Position numbers and translations under genes: made by a program
Notes under the pieces: model-generated
The model's input: the letters and a program-made list of their open reading frames with translations, nothing else
Database searches by the model: none
What the model was told of the DNA's origin: nothing
Shown: positions 25,743 to 37,072 of the stretch, piece by piece
How positions within the stretch are numbered: the first letter of the stretch is position 1
Layout: each line of letters begins with the position of its first letter
Origin: Dyella sp. C11
GTDB lineage: Bacteria > Pseudomonadota > Gammaproteobacteria > Xanthomonadales > Rhodanobacteraceae
Direction: 5' to 3'
DNA length: 64,000 bases
Assembly: GCF_003121485.1 (NCBI RefSeq)
Contig: NZ_QAVX01000003.1
Location: forward strand, 170,309-234,308

Positions 25743-26387
25743 ATGGCATTTGAAGCGTACGACGATTACGAACAGAGCGAACGCGTACAGCAGTGGTTGC
25801 GCCAGAACGGCCTGTCCATCGTCGTCGGCATTGCGATCGGCCTGGTTGGCATCTTCGGCTGGCAGCAGTGGAACAAGCACAAGGCCGAACATCAGGCCGA
25901 GGCTTCCAATCTTTATCAGCAGATCCAGGTTGCTGCGGCTTCCGGCAAGACGGATAGCGCCGACCAGCTGACCGAGCAATTGCTCAAGGATTACACCGAC
26001 TCCACCTATGCCTTTTTTGCCGTGAGCGATCGCGCGGAGCGCCAGGTCCAGGCCAAGCAGCTGGACAAGGCGATCGAGTCGCTGGGTTGGGCCGAGGGCC
26101 ACACGTCGGACGCGAACCTCAAGGCATTGGCGCAGATGCGCACCGCCAGGGTGTTGCTGGCGCAGGGCAAGGGCACTGATGCGCTGGCCGCGCTGGACCG
26201 CATGCCTGCCAAGGCCTATGAAGGCGTGGCTCAGGAACTACGCGGCGATGTGCTGGTCAAGCTTGGGCGCCCGGACGATGCCCGCAAGGCCTATGTGGCC
26301 GCCAAGGCAGCGATGGGTGAGAACGCGCCTCAGAGCGTGCAGATGAAAATCGATGATCTGGCCGTGGCCGGGAAGCAGGGTGCATGA
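25743..26387 (+). CDS. yfgM: YfgM-like TPR membrane protein (ancillary SecYEG/BAM chaperone-type)
   Basis: 214 aa from ATG 25743 with AAGGG about seven bases upstream. The N-terminal YDDYEQSERVQQWLRQNG is the family signature; a single helix follows (residues about 26-45) and the rest is a periplasmic TPR domain (LLAQGKGTDALAALDRMPAK, LGRPDDARKAYVAA). In E. coli YfgM interacts with PpiD and the Sec translocon. bamB follows with an overlap or a 26-base gap depending on its start. Confidence 0.88.
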   Translation: MAFEAYDDYEQSERVQQWLRQNGLSIVVGIAIGLVGIFGWQQWNKHKAEHQAEASNLYQQIQVAAASGKTDSADQLTEQLLKDYTDSTYAFFAVSDRAERQVQAKQLDKAIESLGWAEGHTSDANLKALAQMRTARVLLAQGKGTDALAALDRMPAKAYEGVAQELRGDVLVKLGRPDDARKAYVAAKAAMGENAPQSVQMKIDDLAVAGKQGA

Positions 26388-26413
26388 AACCTGAAGTGAA
26401 GAAGGGCGGTTCG

Positions 26414-27610
26414 ATGAAGCGTGTGTGGCTGGTGGCGCTGACCTCCTTGGTCGTCCTTGCCGGCTGCCATTCGTTCAAGAAAGAAAACGTCCAGCCGCCG
26501 ACTCCGCTGGCCAAGGATTTCAAGAACACCGTCGAAGTAAGCAAGCTGTGGACGACCAGCGTCGGTGACGGCGCCGGCGACAGTGGCGTTCGCCTGCGTC
26601 CTGCCTTTGCGGACGGCGTGCTCTACGCGTGCAGCACCGACGGCAAGATCGCCGCCATCGATGCCACCAGCGGCAAGACGCTGTGGTCCAAGAGCTCGCG
26701 CACCCAGGGCTGGTTTGGCTGGGGCGACAAGAAGCGCGCCGATGCGCTGTATGCCGGTGGCCCGATGGTGGCCGGCGACCTGCTCGTGGTCGGTACGCTC
26801 GATGGCCACGTGTACGGCATCAATGCGAAGGACGGCAGCCCGCGCTGGGAATCGGTCGTCAATTCCGAAGTGATTTCCTCGCCGGTCATCTCCGGCAACC
26901 TTGTCATTGCGCGCACGCAGGATGGCCGTCTGTACGGCTTCGACAGCGCCACGGGCGAGCGTCGCTGGGTGTACGACCAGGACAGCGTGCCGCTGCTCAG
27001 CCTGCGCGGCAATGGTCCGCTGCTGGCGGCCAATGGCGTGGTGTTCTACGGCAACGACGCCGGCAAGCTGGTCGCGCTGCGCCTGGACAACGGCGAGAAG
27101 CTCTGGGAACAGACGCTCGCCAGCGGCGAAGGCCGTACCGAAATCGATCGCCTTGCCGACGCGGACGGCTCGATCATCCTTTCCGGTACCACGCTGTACG
27201 GCGCGGCTTATCACGGCAACCTTGCCGCGATTGATGGCCCCAGTGGCCGTCCGCTGTGGGGGCGTCCGTTCTCCACGTTCACCTCGCTGGAAGTCACCGA
27301 CAGCGCCGTTTATGGCGTGAACGACGACTCCCAGGTCTGGGCGTTCGACAAGAACGGCGGTTCGGACATGTGGAAGAACGACGCGCTGAAGTACCGCTGG
27401 CTCACCGGCCCGGCTGTGCTTGGCAATTACGTCGTGGTCGGCGACCTGGAAGGCTACGTGCACTTCCTGCAGGTCGGCGACGGTGCGCTGGCGGCGCGCG
27501 AGCGCCTGTCCAAGAAGGCCATTCGTGCGCAGCCGCTGGTTGTCGGTGACATCGTGTACGTCGAAGACGTCAAGGGCCGTATCGGCGCTTACCGTATCGG
27601 CAGCCGCTGA
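26414..27610 (+). CDS. bamB: Outer membrane assembly lipoprotein BamB
   Basis: 398 aa from ATG 26414, with AAGGGCGG six bases upstream; ATG 26384 overlapping yfgM would put ten charged residues before the signal peptide. Lipobox LVVLAGC places the lipidated Cys at residue 18. The remainder is an eight-bladed PQQ-type beta-propeller with repeated DGKIAAIDATSGKTLW-like blades. BamB is an accessory part of the BAM complex inserting beta-barrels into the outer membrane. der follows 24 bases later, as in most gammaproteobacteria. Confidence 0.95.
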   Translation: MKRVWLVALTSLVVLAGCHSFKKENVQPPTPLAKDFKNTVEVSKLWTTSVGDGAGDSGVRLRPAFADGVLYACSTDGKIAAIDATSGKTLWSKSSRTQGWFGWGDKKRADALYAGGPMVAGDLLVVGTLDGHVYGINAKDGSPRWESVVNSEVISSPVISGNLVIARTQDGRLYGFDSATGERRWVYDQDSVPLLSLRGNGPLLAANGVVFYGNDAGKLVALRLDNGEKLWEQTLASGEGRTEIDRLADADGSIILSGTTLYGAAYHGNLAAIDGPSGRPLWGRPFSTFTSLEVTDSAVYGVNDDSQVWAFDKNGGSDMWKNDALKYRWLTGPAVLGNYVVVGDLEGYVHFLQVGDGALAARERLSKKAIRAQPLVVGDIVYVEDVKGRIGAYRIGSR

Positions 27611-27634
27611 TCACTTTTTGAAGGTTGTTAACTC

Positions 27635-29035
27635 ATGCTGCCCGTCGTTGCCCTGGTCGGTCGTCCCAATGTCGGTAAATCGACCCTCTTCAACGCACTG
27701 ACGCGCAGTCGCGACGCCCTGGTGGCTGATATGCCGGGCGTCACGCGAGATCGTCACTACGGCGTGTGCCGCACCGGCACACGCCCCTTCGTGGTGGTGG
27801 ATACCGGCGGTTTGTCCGGTGACGAAGAAGGCCTTGATGGCCTGACTGCCCAACAGGTGCGCCTAGCCATCGAAGAGGCCAGCGTGCTGGTCTTCGTGGT
27901 CGATGCGCGCGATGGCCTGCTGCCGCAGGACCGCACCATCCTTTCCGAGCTGCGCCGCAGCGGCAAGCCGATCATTGCCGCGGTCAACAAGACCGATGGC
28001 CTTGATCTGCAGAACGCCATGGCGGAGTTCGCCGTGTTCGGCATCGCCAACACGCTGCCGCTGGCTGCCTCGCACAATCGTGGTACCGACGACCTCGTCG
28101 CCACGGCGATCACCTTGCTGCCGGAAGAAGTGCACGAGGAAATCGATCCGGGCGAGGCGGACAGCATTCGCGTCGCCATCGTCGGCCGCCCGAACGCGGG
28201 CAAGTCCACGCTGATCAATCGCCTGCTCGGCGAAGACCGGCTGATCGTTTCCAATGTGGCCGGCACGACGCGCGATCCCATTCGCGTGTCGCTGGAGCGC
28301 GATGGCCGCAAGTACACCCTGATCGATACCGCCGGTGTGCGCCGCAAGGCCCGCGTCGAAGAAGCGGTGGAGAAATTCAGCGTCATCAAGACGCTGCAAT
28401 CGATGGCCGCCGCGCAGGTCGTGGTGGTGATGGTCGATGCACGCGAAAACCTCGCGGATCAGGATCTCACCCTGATCGGCCACGCCGTGGACGAGGGCAG
28501 GGCGCTGGTCATTGCCGTCAACAAGTGGGACGGCATGGACAGCTACCAGCGCGAGCAGTGCCAGAAGGCGCTGGAGCGCCGCCTGCAGTTCGTGGACTGG
28601 GCCAAGACCGTGTTCATCTCGGCCCTGCATGGCTCGGGCTTGCGTGAGCTGATGAAGTCGGTGGTGCGCGCGCACCATGCCGCGACCAAGGAGCTGGGTT
28701 CGTCCGAACTCACCAAGACGCTGGAGATGGCCTACGAAGGCTACCAGCCGCCGCTGGTTCGCGGTCACGCTCCCAAGCTGCGTTTCGCGCATCCCGGCGG
28801 CACCAATCCGCCGACCATCGTGATCCATGGCAGCCGCACCAAGCACATTGCGCCTGCCTATCGGCGTTACCTGGAAAACTTCTTCCGCAAGCGTTATCGC
28901 CTGGAAGGCACGCCGATCCGCATTGCGTTCCGTGACGGTGAGAATCCGTTTGCAGGCAAGAAGAACGTGCTCACGGACAGCCAGAAGCGTAAACGCCAGC
29001 GCATGATCCGCGAGATGAAGAAGCGCGGGCGCTGA
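27635..29035 (+). CDS. der: Ribosome biogenesis GTPase Der (EngA)
   Basis: 466 aa with two tandem GTPase domains: first P-loop GRPNVGKST (residues 8-16) with DTGG and NKTD; second P-loop GRPNAGKST (about 183) with DTAG and NKWD. A C-terminal KH-like domain (YLENFFRKRYRLEGTPIRIA) and a basic tail KRKRQRMIREMKKRGR follow. Der is needed for 50S assembly. Two hairpins lie just downstream. Confidence 0.97.
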   Translation: MLPVVALVGRPNVGKSTLFNALTRSRDALVADMPGVTRDRHYGVCRTGTRPFVVVDTGGLSGDEEGLDGLTAQQVRLAIEEASVLVFVVDARDGLLPQDRTILSELRRSGKPIIAAVNKTDGLDLQNAMAEFAVFGIANTLPLAASHNRGTDDLVATAITLLPEEVHEEIDPGEADSIRVAIVGRPNAGKSTLINRLLGEDRLIVSNVAGTTRDPIRVSLERDGRKYTLIDTAGVRRKARVEEAVEKFSVIKTLQSMAAAQVVVVMVDARENLADQDLTLIGHAVDEGRALVIAVNKWDGMDSYQREQCQKALERRLQFVDWAKTVFISALHGSGLRELMKSVVRAHHAATKELGSSELTKTLEMAYEGYQPPLVRGHAPKLRFAHPGGTNPPTIVIHGSRTKHIAPAYRRYLENFFRKRYRLEGTPIRIAFRDGENPFAGKKNVLTDSQKRKRQRMIREMKKRGR

Positions 29036-29049
29036 TTGCCCGTTGTTTT

Positions 29050-29102
29050 GCAGAGGTGCGCGTAGTGCGCCTCTGCCATGGCGCCGCGGCAACAGCGGCG
29101 CC
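29050..29102 (+). terminator. Tandem hairpins after der (weak terminator)
   Basis: GCAGAGG/CCTCTGC (29050-29056 and 29070-29076) and GGCGCCGC/GCGGCGCC (29080-29087 and 29095-29102) are adjacent stem-loops 14 bases after der; the second is followed only by TTCCTC, so any intrinsic termination is weak. Confidence 0.45.
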
Positions 29103-29197
29103 TTCCTCGGCCTTGAGTTTCAGATGAGCCATCGTCGCCAGCGCGCGTCGAGTGCGCCTCGGGCAGTGTGCACTGGCGCTTGGAGTAAGCTAGCGCG

Positions 29198-30364
29198 ATG
29201 ACGAGCCTTGACCGCGACCGTTGGCTGGCCTCCCTGCGCGCCAGTATCCCCGAGCTTTCTCCCGTCGATGCGCTGGCCAGGCAGGCGCAGGGCAGTGTGT
29301 TGATCGACGTGCGCGAAGACGGCGAACGAGCCAGTGGCACGCCCATGGGCGCCGTGGGGCTCTCGCGCGGGTTCCTTGAGTTGCGCATCGAACAGATCAC
29401 AGCAGATCGCCAGCAGCCGATCCTGCTTTTGTGCGGCAGCGGACAGCGCTCGTTGCTTGCTGCCGAAGCATTGCAGCGCATGGGTTACGAGCACGGCGCG
29501 TCGGTCGCTGGTGGCTTCCAGCGCTGGAAGGCCGAGGGCCTGCCGGTGGCCTCGGGTGCTTTGGACAGCGATGCCGCTGAACGCTACGCGCGCCAGTTGC
29601 AGTTGCCGCAGGTGGGCGAGGCAGGGCAGGCGAAACTGGCGGCGGCTCGCGTCGCGTTGCTGGGTGCGGGCGGACTTGGTGCACCGGCGGCTTTGTATCT
29701 CGCTGCGGCGGGCGTGGGGCAGTTGACGTTGCTCGATGACGATCGCGTGGAGCGCTCGACCCTGCACCGACAAGTGATTCATGCCGACGCGCGCGTGGGC
29801 ATGCACAAGACCGAATCCGCGCGCATCGCGCTGGCGGGGCTCAATCCGCGCGTGCAGGTGGAAATCCGTAATGAGCGCTTGCAGGCCGACAACGTCGAGC
29901 GCCTGCTTGCGGATCATGATCTGGTGATCGACGGCGCCGACAATTTTCCTGCGCGATACCTCGTTGCGGCAGCTTCACGGCGCCTGCGAATGCCGATGGT
30001 GTACGGCGCGGTAGAGCGTTTTACCGGGCAGGTGAGCGTGTTCGATCCGCGTCGTGCGGATTCGCCATGCTATCGCTGCCTTTTCCCGGAGCCACCCGCG
30101 GCGGCCGATGCGCCCAACTGCAGCGAGGCCGGCGTGCTCGGCGTGCTGCCTGGCATCGTGGGTTTGCTGCAGGCGACCGAGGCGCTGAAGCTTCTGCTCG
30201 GCATCGGTGAATCGCTGGTGGGACGACTACTGCACTTCGATGCGCTGGGCATGCGATTCCGCGAGACACGTTTGCCTCGCGATGCCGAATGCCCGGGGTG
30301 TGGCGATGCCGCTTCATTCCACGGCTACGAGGATCTGGTGCAACTCTGCGCGTCGGCAGGCTGA
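29198..30364 (+). CDS. moeB: Rhodanese-MoeB/ThiF fusion: sulfur-carrier adenylyltransferase with N-terminal rhodanese
   Basis: 388 aa. Residues about 20-125 are a rhodanese domain with active Cys in LLLCGSGQRSLLAAEAL; residues 130-388 are the E1-like adenylyltransferase (ALLGAGGLGAPAALYLAAAG, DLVIDGADNFPARYLV), with structural zinc pairs CYRC and CPGC and the conserved Cys of PNCSEAGVLGVLPGIVG. It should adenylate the C-terminus of MoaD or ThiS and help load sulfur. The rhodanese is N-terminal, the reverse of human MOCS3. No molybdopterin or thiamine gene is adjacent, so which carrier it serves is open. Confidence 0.88.
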   Translation: MTSLDRDRWLASLRASIPELSPVDALARQAQGSVLIDVREDGERASGTPMGAVGLSRGFLELRIEQITADRQQPILLLCGSGQRSLLAAEALQRMGYEHGASVAGGFQRWKAEGLPVASGALDSDAAERYARQLQLPQVGEAGQAKLAAARVALLGAGGLGAPAALYLAAAGVGQLTLLDDDRVERSTLHRQVIHADARVGMHKTESARIALAGLNPRVQVEIRNERLQADNVERLLADHDLVIDGADNFPARYLVAAASRRLRMPMVYGAVERFTGQVSVFDPRRADSPCYRCLFPEPPAAADAPNCSEAGVLGVLPGIVGLLQATEALKLLLGIGESLVGRLLHFDALGMRFRETRLPRDAECPGCGDAASFHGYEDLVQLCASAG

Positions 30365-31486
30365 TCAGTCCATGTCGGTGGCGATCAACGAATAGACCGC
30401 TGCATCCAGCGGCTCACCTCGCAGCAGAAGTAGTCGACGCGACACACCTTCGAACTGGGCTCCTGCTTTTTCTGCCACGCGTCGACTGGCGCGATTCTCG
30501 GTGGCGGCCACGATCTCGATGCGGCGCAGCTCCGTGGACTTCAGGGCGTGCCGCGTCAGCAAGCGCACTGCCCGAGTGGCGATGCCGCCTTCCTGCCTGC
30601 TCTGGCGAACCCAATAGCCGAGGTTGGCCTTGCCGAAATCGGGCTGCCAGTGATTGAGCGCCACACTGCCCAACACCTCGTCACTGTCGCGGTCGGTGAT
30701 GGCCAGGGCGCATTCGTCGCCGACGCCGTGCCAGCCAAGCCGTGCCCGGGCGATGAAGCGGCGACCGTCTTCCCTGCTGTAGGCGGGTGTGCACCAGGGC
30801 TGCCAGCGACCAATGGTGTCCATCGACTCGTGCAGGGATGCATGCAAGGCGTCGAGGTCGGCATGGCGAAAGGGGCGCAGGCGCAGGCCGCCTTCCTCCA
30901 GCACCGGACCCGGTGACGCGTCGTTGCGTTCCGGAGGAAGGAGGGAATACACCGCGGCAGGCGCGGCTTCACCGCGATGAATGATGCGGTTCGGCGACAC
31001 GCCGTCGAAATTCGCGCCCAGTCGCTCGGCGGTGCGTCGACTGGCCGTGTTATCCACGGCAATCACGACTTCGATGCGGACTAGTCCGAGCACACGAAAG
31101 CCGAAGTCGGCGATGGCGCGTGCGGCTCGCGTGGCCACACCCTGGCCCTGTGCCGAGGTGCGCACCCAATAACCCAGGTTGGCGCTGCCTCGCCGTGGGT
31201 CGACGCGGTTGAGGGCGATGTCACCCAGGGCGCGGCCATCCTTGTCGAAAATGCCGAAGGCATACGCTTCGCCTTTTTCCTGGTCGGCCTCGCACTTGGC
31301 GATCCATTGGGCGCCGTCATCGCGGTCATAGCCTTCGTGCAGCCATGGCAGCCAGGGCGAGACGGAAGCGATGGATTCGCGGGTGGCCTCGAACAGGGCA
31401 TCGGCGTCCGTGTGACGCCAGGGGCGCAGGCGGATGCCCTGGGCTTCCAGTTCCAGCGGATGGACGAGCGGTAGCGTGTCAGCCAT
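30365..31486 (-). CDS. Double GNAT-domain acetyltransferase (RimJ/RimL-like tandem)
   Basis: 373 aa from ATG 31486; 25 further in-frame codons upstream overlap the folD promoter and are rejected. Two complete GNAT domains: the first (about 15-180) with LRPWRHTDADALF, ANLGYWVRTSAQGQGVATRA and IEVVIAVDNTASRRTAERLG; the second (about 195-370) with LRPFRHADLDALH, ANLGYWVRQSRQEGGIATRA and IEIVAATENRASRRVAEKAG. The acetyl-CoA loop is Q-G-Q-G-V-A in the first but Q-E-G-G-I-A in the second. The halves clearly arose by duplication. RimJ/RimL relatives acetylate protein N-termini; the substrate here is unknown. The gene is divergent from folD. Confidence 0.88.
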   Translation of the reverse strand: MADTLPLVHPLELEAQGIRLRPWRHTDADALFEATRESIASVSPWLPWLHEGYDRDDGAQWIAKCEADQEKGEAYAFGIFDKDGRALGDIALNRVDPRRGSANLGYWVRTSAQGQGVATRAARAIADFGFRVLGLVRIEVVIAVDNTASRRTAERLGANFDGVSPNRIIHRGEAAPAAVYSLLPPERNDASPGPVLEEGGLRLRPFRHADLDALHASLHESMDTIGRWQPWCTPAYSREDGRRFIARARLGWHGVGDECALAITDRDSDEVLGSVALNHWQPDFGKANLGYWVRQSRQEGGIATRAVRLLTRHALKSTELRRIEIVAATENRASRRVAEKAGAQFEGVSRRLLLLRGEPLDAAVYSLIATDMD

Positions 31487-31495
31487 GAGGTCCGT

Positions 31496-31524
31496 TTGTG
31501 TGCGTGCGGCCGAGCCGGGATAAT
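31496..31524 (+). promoter_or_regulatory. Probable folD promoter
   Basis: TTGTGT (31496-31501), 17-base spacer and GATAAT (31519-31524), 28 bases before the folD ATG, in the folD/acetyltransferase divergent region. Confidence 0.5.
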
Positions 31525-31551
31525 ACGTTTCTTTGCAGGCCACCCAAGACC

Positions 31552-32418
31552 ATGAGCGCACGCATCCTCGACGGCAAACGCATTGCGCAGGAACTGATGG
31601 ACCGCATTGGCCGGCGCGTCGCCGAGCGCCGGGCCAAAGGCCGGGATGTGCCGGGACTTGCCGTGGTACTGGTCGGTGACAACGCGGCCTCCTCGGTCTA
31701 TGTGCGCAACAAGCGCAAAGCTTGCCACCAGGTGGGTTTTCAGTCTTTCGATTTCGACCTGCCGTCGAGCACGACGCAGGACGAGCTGTTTGCGCTGATC
31801 GACAAGCTCAATGCCGACCCCGCAGTGCACGGCATCCTGGTGCAGTCGCCACTGCCCGATCATATCGATGAGGACGCGCTGGTCGATCGCATCGATCCAC
31901 TCAAGGACGTGGATGGCTTCCAGGCCGTCAATGTCGGGCGTCTGGCGCTTCGCCGGTTTGGCCTGCGTCCTTGCACGCCCCGTGGCGTCATGACGCTGCT
32001 GGGGCACACGGATCGCCCCGTGCGCGGCCAGCACGCCGTGGTGGTGGGTGTGTCCAACCATGTCGGCCGCCCGCTTGCCCTGGAGTTGCTGATCGCCGGT
32101 TGCACCACCACCTGCTGCCACAAGTTCACCCGTGATCTGGAAAGCTTCGTGCGCCAGGCGGATATCGTCATCGTCGCCGTGGGCAAGCCGGGCCTGGTCA
32201 AGGGTGAATGGGTGAAGCCGGGCGCGGTGGTGATCGACGTGGGCATCAACCGCCTGGAAGACGGCCGCCTGGTGGGCGACGTGGACTTTGCGCCCGCTGC
32301 CGAGCGCGCCAGCTGGATCACGCCTGTACCGGGCGGTGTCGGCCCGATGACGGTAGCCACGCTGCTGGAGAACACGCTGGAAGCGGCCGAGGCGCGGGAC
32401 GCCGGTCATCAGGGTTGA
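31552..32418 (+). CDS. folD: Bifunctional methylenetetrahydrofolate dehydrogenase / methenyltetrahydrofolate cyclohydrolase
   Basis: 288 aa from ATG 31552. The catalytic lysine is in [12 protein letters not shown], the folate-site QSPLPDHID motif and DVDGF follow, and the Rossmann nucleotide segment is [14 protein letters not shown] (typical is GRS; here the Ser before H is kept and V-S-N-H replaces the usual RSN). The C-terminal [13 protein letters not shown] is the family signature. It interconverts 5,10-methylene- and 10-formyl-THF, supplying purine synthesis, fitting the adjacent guaB and guaA. Confidence 0.94.
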   Translation: MSARILDGKRIAQELMDRIGRRVAERRAKGRDVPGLAVVLVGDNAASSVYVRNKRKACHQVGFQSFDFDLPSSTTQDELFALIDKLNADPAVHGILVQSPLPDHIDEDALVDRIDPLKDVDGFQAVNVGRLALRRFGLRPCTPRGVMTLLGHTDRPVRGQHAVVVGVSNHVGRPLALELLIAGCTTTCCHKFTRDLESFVRQADIVIVAVGKPGLVKGEWVKPGAVVIDVGINRLEDGRLVGDVDFAPAAERASWITPVPGGVGPMTVATLLENTLEAAEARDAGHQG

Positions 32419-32426
32419 TGGACCCT

Positions 32427-32451
32427 TGTAGGAGCGCACTTGGTGCGCGAC
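32427..32451. repeat. REP-like palindrome, single unit
   Basis: TGTAGGAGCGCAC then TTG and GTGCGCGAC: the same unit as 17111-17134, immediately after folD. Confidence 0.7.
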
Positions 32452-32517
32452 CGCGGCGCTTTGTCGCGCCTCGGTCTCAGGTGGTGCCCGAGCCTAGAAA
32501 CAATGCGGAAAAAAGCG

Positions 32518-32570
32518 GCAAGCGGTTGAGCTGGCGGGGCCGGTCGCACGCAGGGTGCGCCTCCACAAAG
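32518..32570. repeat. Bipartite palindromic repeat, copy 2
   Basis: 32518-32540 matches 1468-1490 at about 20 of 23 bases, and the following CGCAC..GGGTGCGC..TCCACAAAG (32545-32570) parallels 1511-1533. The spacer between the two parts differs in length between copies. Confidence 0.5.
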
Positions 32571-32628
32571 ACGGGCTTCGGCCAGCCTTCCGTTCACGCA
32601 GAGAGTGGCGAGCACTTTGGCTTATGCG

Positions 32629-34118
<1,490 letters not shown>

Positions 34119-34184
34119 GATCGGTGGAGACGGAGTTGCGAGTGTTGCCTGCAGCGTCTCGCAACTTCCGATCCATGCGAGATC

Positions 34185-34263
34185 GTCATTCCAGCGAAAG
34201 CTGGAATCCAGCGCCTTCCGGGCTGCGAAAAAGTCACTGGATCCCCGCCTTCGCGGGGATGAC
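34185..34263. repeat. Long paired palindromic repeat, family 2, copy 2
   Basis: Left half begins GTCATTCCAGCGAAAGCTGG (34185) and right half ends CGCGGGGATGAC (34263). Each half is itself a small hairpin, and the halves are inverted relative to each other. It lies between guaB and guaA. Confidence 0.75.
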
Positions 34264-34340
34264 GGTCATCAAGCTATTCGCAGGTCGAAGCGTTTCTGCG
34301 CTTCGACCTTTCTCTTTTTCGAACTCTGGTTTTCGCCGTC

Positions 34341-35921
34341 ATGACCGATATCCATAGCGACAAAATCCTCATCCTCGACTTCGGCGCGCAGTACACGCAG
34401 CTGATTGCACGCCGCGTGCGCGAGATTGGCGTTTACTGCGAAATCTGGGCGTGGGACCACGACCCCGCCGAAATCGCCGCGTTCGGGGCCAAGGGCATCA
34501 TCCTTTCCGGTGGTCCGGAATCGACCACGCTGCCGGGTGCGCCCGCCGCGCCGCAGCAAGTGTTCGACGCGGGCCTGCCCATCCTCGGCATCTGCTACGG
34601 CATGCAGACCATGGCCGCCCAGCTGGGCGGCGCCACCGAAGCCGCCGACGCGCGCGAGTTCGGTCATGCGGAAGTGGATATCGCCACGACCAGCCGCTTG
34701 TTCGCTGGCCTGAGCGACCACGACAGCGCGCATCGCCTTGACGTCTGGATGAGCCATGGCGACCACGTGTCGAAGGCGCCGCCGGGCTTCACCATCACTG
34801 GCACCACCGACCGCATTCCGGTTGCCGTGATGGAGAACGAGGACAAGCGCTGGTACGGCGTGCAGTTCCACCCGGAAGTGACGCACACCAAGCAGGGCAC
34901 CAGCCTGCTCAAGCGTTTCGTCACGGAAATCTGCGGCTGCCAGACGCTGTGGACGGCCGCGCACATCATCGAAGACCAGATCGCCCGCGTGCGCGAACAG
35001 GTTGGCAGCGATCACGTGCTGCTGGGCCTTTCAGGCGGCGTGGATTCGTCCGTGGTGGCCGCACTGCTCCATCGCGCCATCGGCGACCAGCTGACCTGCG
35101 TGTTCGTCGATACCGGCCTGCTGCGCTTCCAGGAAGGCGACCAGGTGATGGCCACCATGGCCGAGCACATGGGCGTCAAGGTGATTCGTGTGAACGCCGC
35201 CGAGCGCTACTTCAAGGCGCTGGAAGGCGAGGCTGATCCGGAAGCCAAGCGCAAGATCATCGGTCGGCTGTTCGTCGAGATCTTCGACGAGGAATCAGCC
35301 AAGGTCACCAACGCCGGCCACGGCCAGGTGAAGTGGCTGGCGCAGGGCACCATCTATCCGGACGTGATCGAGTCCGCCGGCAGCAAGACCGGCAAGGCGC
35401 ACGTGATCAAGAGCCACCACAACGTGGGCGGCCTGCCGGAGCACATGAAGCTCAAGCTGGTCGAACCGCTGCGTGAGCTGTTCAAGGACGAGGTGCGCCG
35501 CATCGGCGTGGAACTCGGCCTGCCGCGCGCCATGGTCTATCGCCATCCGTTCCCGGGTCCGGGCCTGGGTGTGCGCATCCTGGGCGAAGTGAAGCGGGAA
35601 TACGCCGAGCTCTTGGCCCGTGCCGACGCCATCTTCATCGAAGAGCTGCGCGCCTGGGACCTGTACGACAAGACCAGCCAGGCCTTCGCCGTGTTCCTGC
35701 CGGTGAAGTCGGTGGGCGTGGTGGGTGATGCCCGTGCCTACGAATGGGTGATCGCACTGCGTGCCGTGGAGACCATCGACTTCATGACGGCGCATTGGGC
35801 GCACCTGCCGTACGACTTCCTTGGCAAGGTTTCCAATCGTATTATCAATGAGTTGCGCGGCGTTTCTCGTGTCGTTTATGACATCAGTGGCAAGCCGCCG
35901 GCAACCATTGAGTGGGAGTGA
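34341..35921 (+). CDS. guaA: GMP synthase (glutamine-hydrolysing)
   Basis: 526 aa. N-terminal class I glutamine amidotransferase ([18 protein letters not shown]; nucleophile Cys in [12 protein letters not shown]; His/Glu in [11 protein letters not shown]) and C-terminal ATP pyrophosphatase ([19 protein letters not shown]-loop SGGVDSS) with dimerisation domain ending in PATIEWE. It aminates XMP to GMP. Same strand as guaB. Confidence 0.97.
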   Translation: MTDIHSDKILILDFGAQYTQLIARRVREIGVYCEIWAWDHDPAEIAAFGAKGIILSGGPESTTLPGAPAAPQQVFDAGLPILGICYGMQTMAAQLGGATEAADAREFGHAEVDIATTSRLFAGLSDHDSAHRLDVWMSHGDHVSKAPPGFTITGTTDRIPVAVMENEDKRWYGVQFHPEVTHTKQGTSLLKRFVTEICGCQTLWTAAHIIEDQIARVREQVGSDHVLLGLSGGVDSSVVAALLHRAIGDQLTCVFVDTGLLRFQEGDQVMATMAEHMGVKVIRVNAAERYFKALEGEADPEAKRKIIGRLFVEIFDEESAKVTNAGHGQVKWLAQGTIYPDVIESAGSKTGKAHVIKSHHNVGGLPEHMKLKLVEPLRELFKDEVRRIGVELGLPRAMVYRHPFPGPGLGVRILGEVKREYAELLARADAIFIEELRAWDLYDKTSQAFAVFLPVKSVGVVGDARAYEWVIALRAVETIDFMTAHWAHLPYDFLGKVSNRIINELRGVSRVVYDISGKPPATIEWE

Positions 35922-35938
35922 GCTCCCGACTTTGAGGC

Positions 35939-35967
35939 TACGGCGACTTTCTCAAGAAGTCGCCGTA
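35939..35967 (+). terminator. Hairpin after guaA
   Basis: TACGGCGACTT (35939-35949) and AAGTCGCCGTA (35957-35967) form a perfect 11-bp stem with a 7-base loop; the following ATTCATT is a weak T-run. Confidence 0.6.
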
Positions 35968-35987
35968 ATTCATTGACAGGAAAGATA

Positions 35988-36341
35988 ATGATGCCGGCCG
36001 AGCCACGCGACGAGCTGTTGTTTTCCTACGGCACTCTGCAACTCGAACGGGTGCAGCTCGAATCCTTCGGTCGCCTGCTCGATGGCGAAGACGACGCCAT
36101 GCCGGGTTATCGCCAGGCCTTGATCGAGATTACCGATCCGGAAGTGCTGCGCCAGAGCGGTGAGCGCTTCCACCCCATCGTCGTGCCCAGTGGCGACGTT
36201 GCCGACCAAGTAACCGGCAAGGTGTTCCGGGTCACGGCGGCTGAGCTGGCCGCGGCCGATCGTTACGAAGTCGCGGACTACCAGCGCGTCGCCGTGCAGC
36301 TGAAGTCCGGCAAGCGGGCCTGGGTTTACATCAAGGCCTGA
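35988..36341 (+). CDS. Gamma-glutamylcyclotransferase-like (AIG2/GGACT) protein
   Basis: 117 aa from ATG 35988 (AGGA six bases upstream); TTG 35973 and ATG 35991 are alternatives. The GGCT fold is recognised from LFSYGTLQ near the N-terminus, PGYRQALIEITD, and the catalytic-glutamate segment AADRYEVADYQRVAV. Relatives cleave gamma-glutamyl amines or amino acids to 5-oxoproline; the substrate is not predictable. Confidence 0.8.
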   Translation: MMPAEPRDELLFSYGTLQLERVQLESFGRLLDGEDDAMPGYRQALIEITDPEVLRQSGERFHPIVVPSGDVADQVTGKVFRVTAAELAAADRYEVADYQRVAVQLKSGKRAWVYIKA

Positions 36342-36347
36342 GCACCC

Positions 36348-37058
<711 letters not shown>

Positions 37059-37072
37059 GGAAGCCTCGGTAG

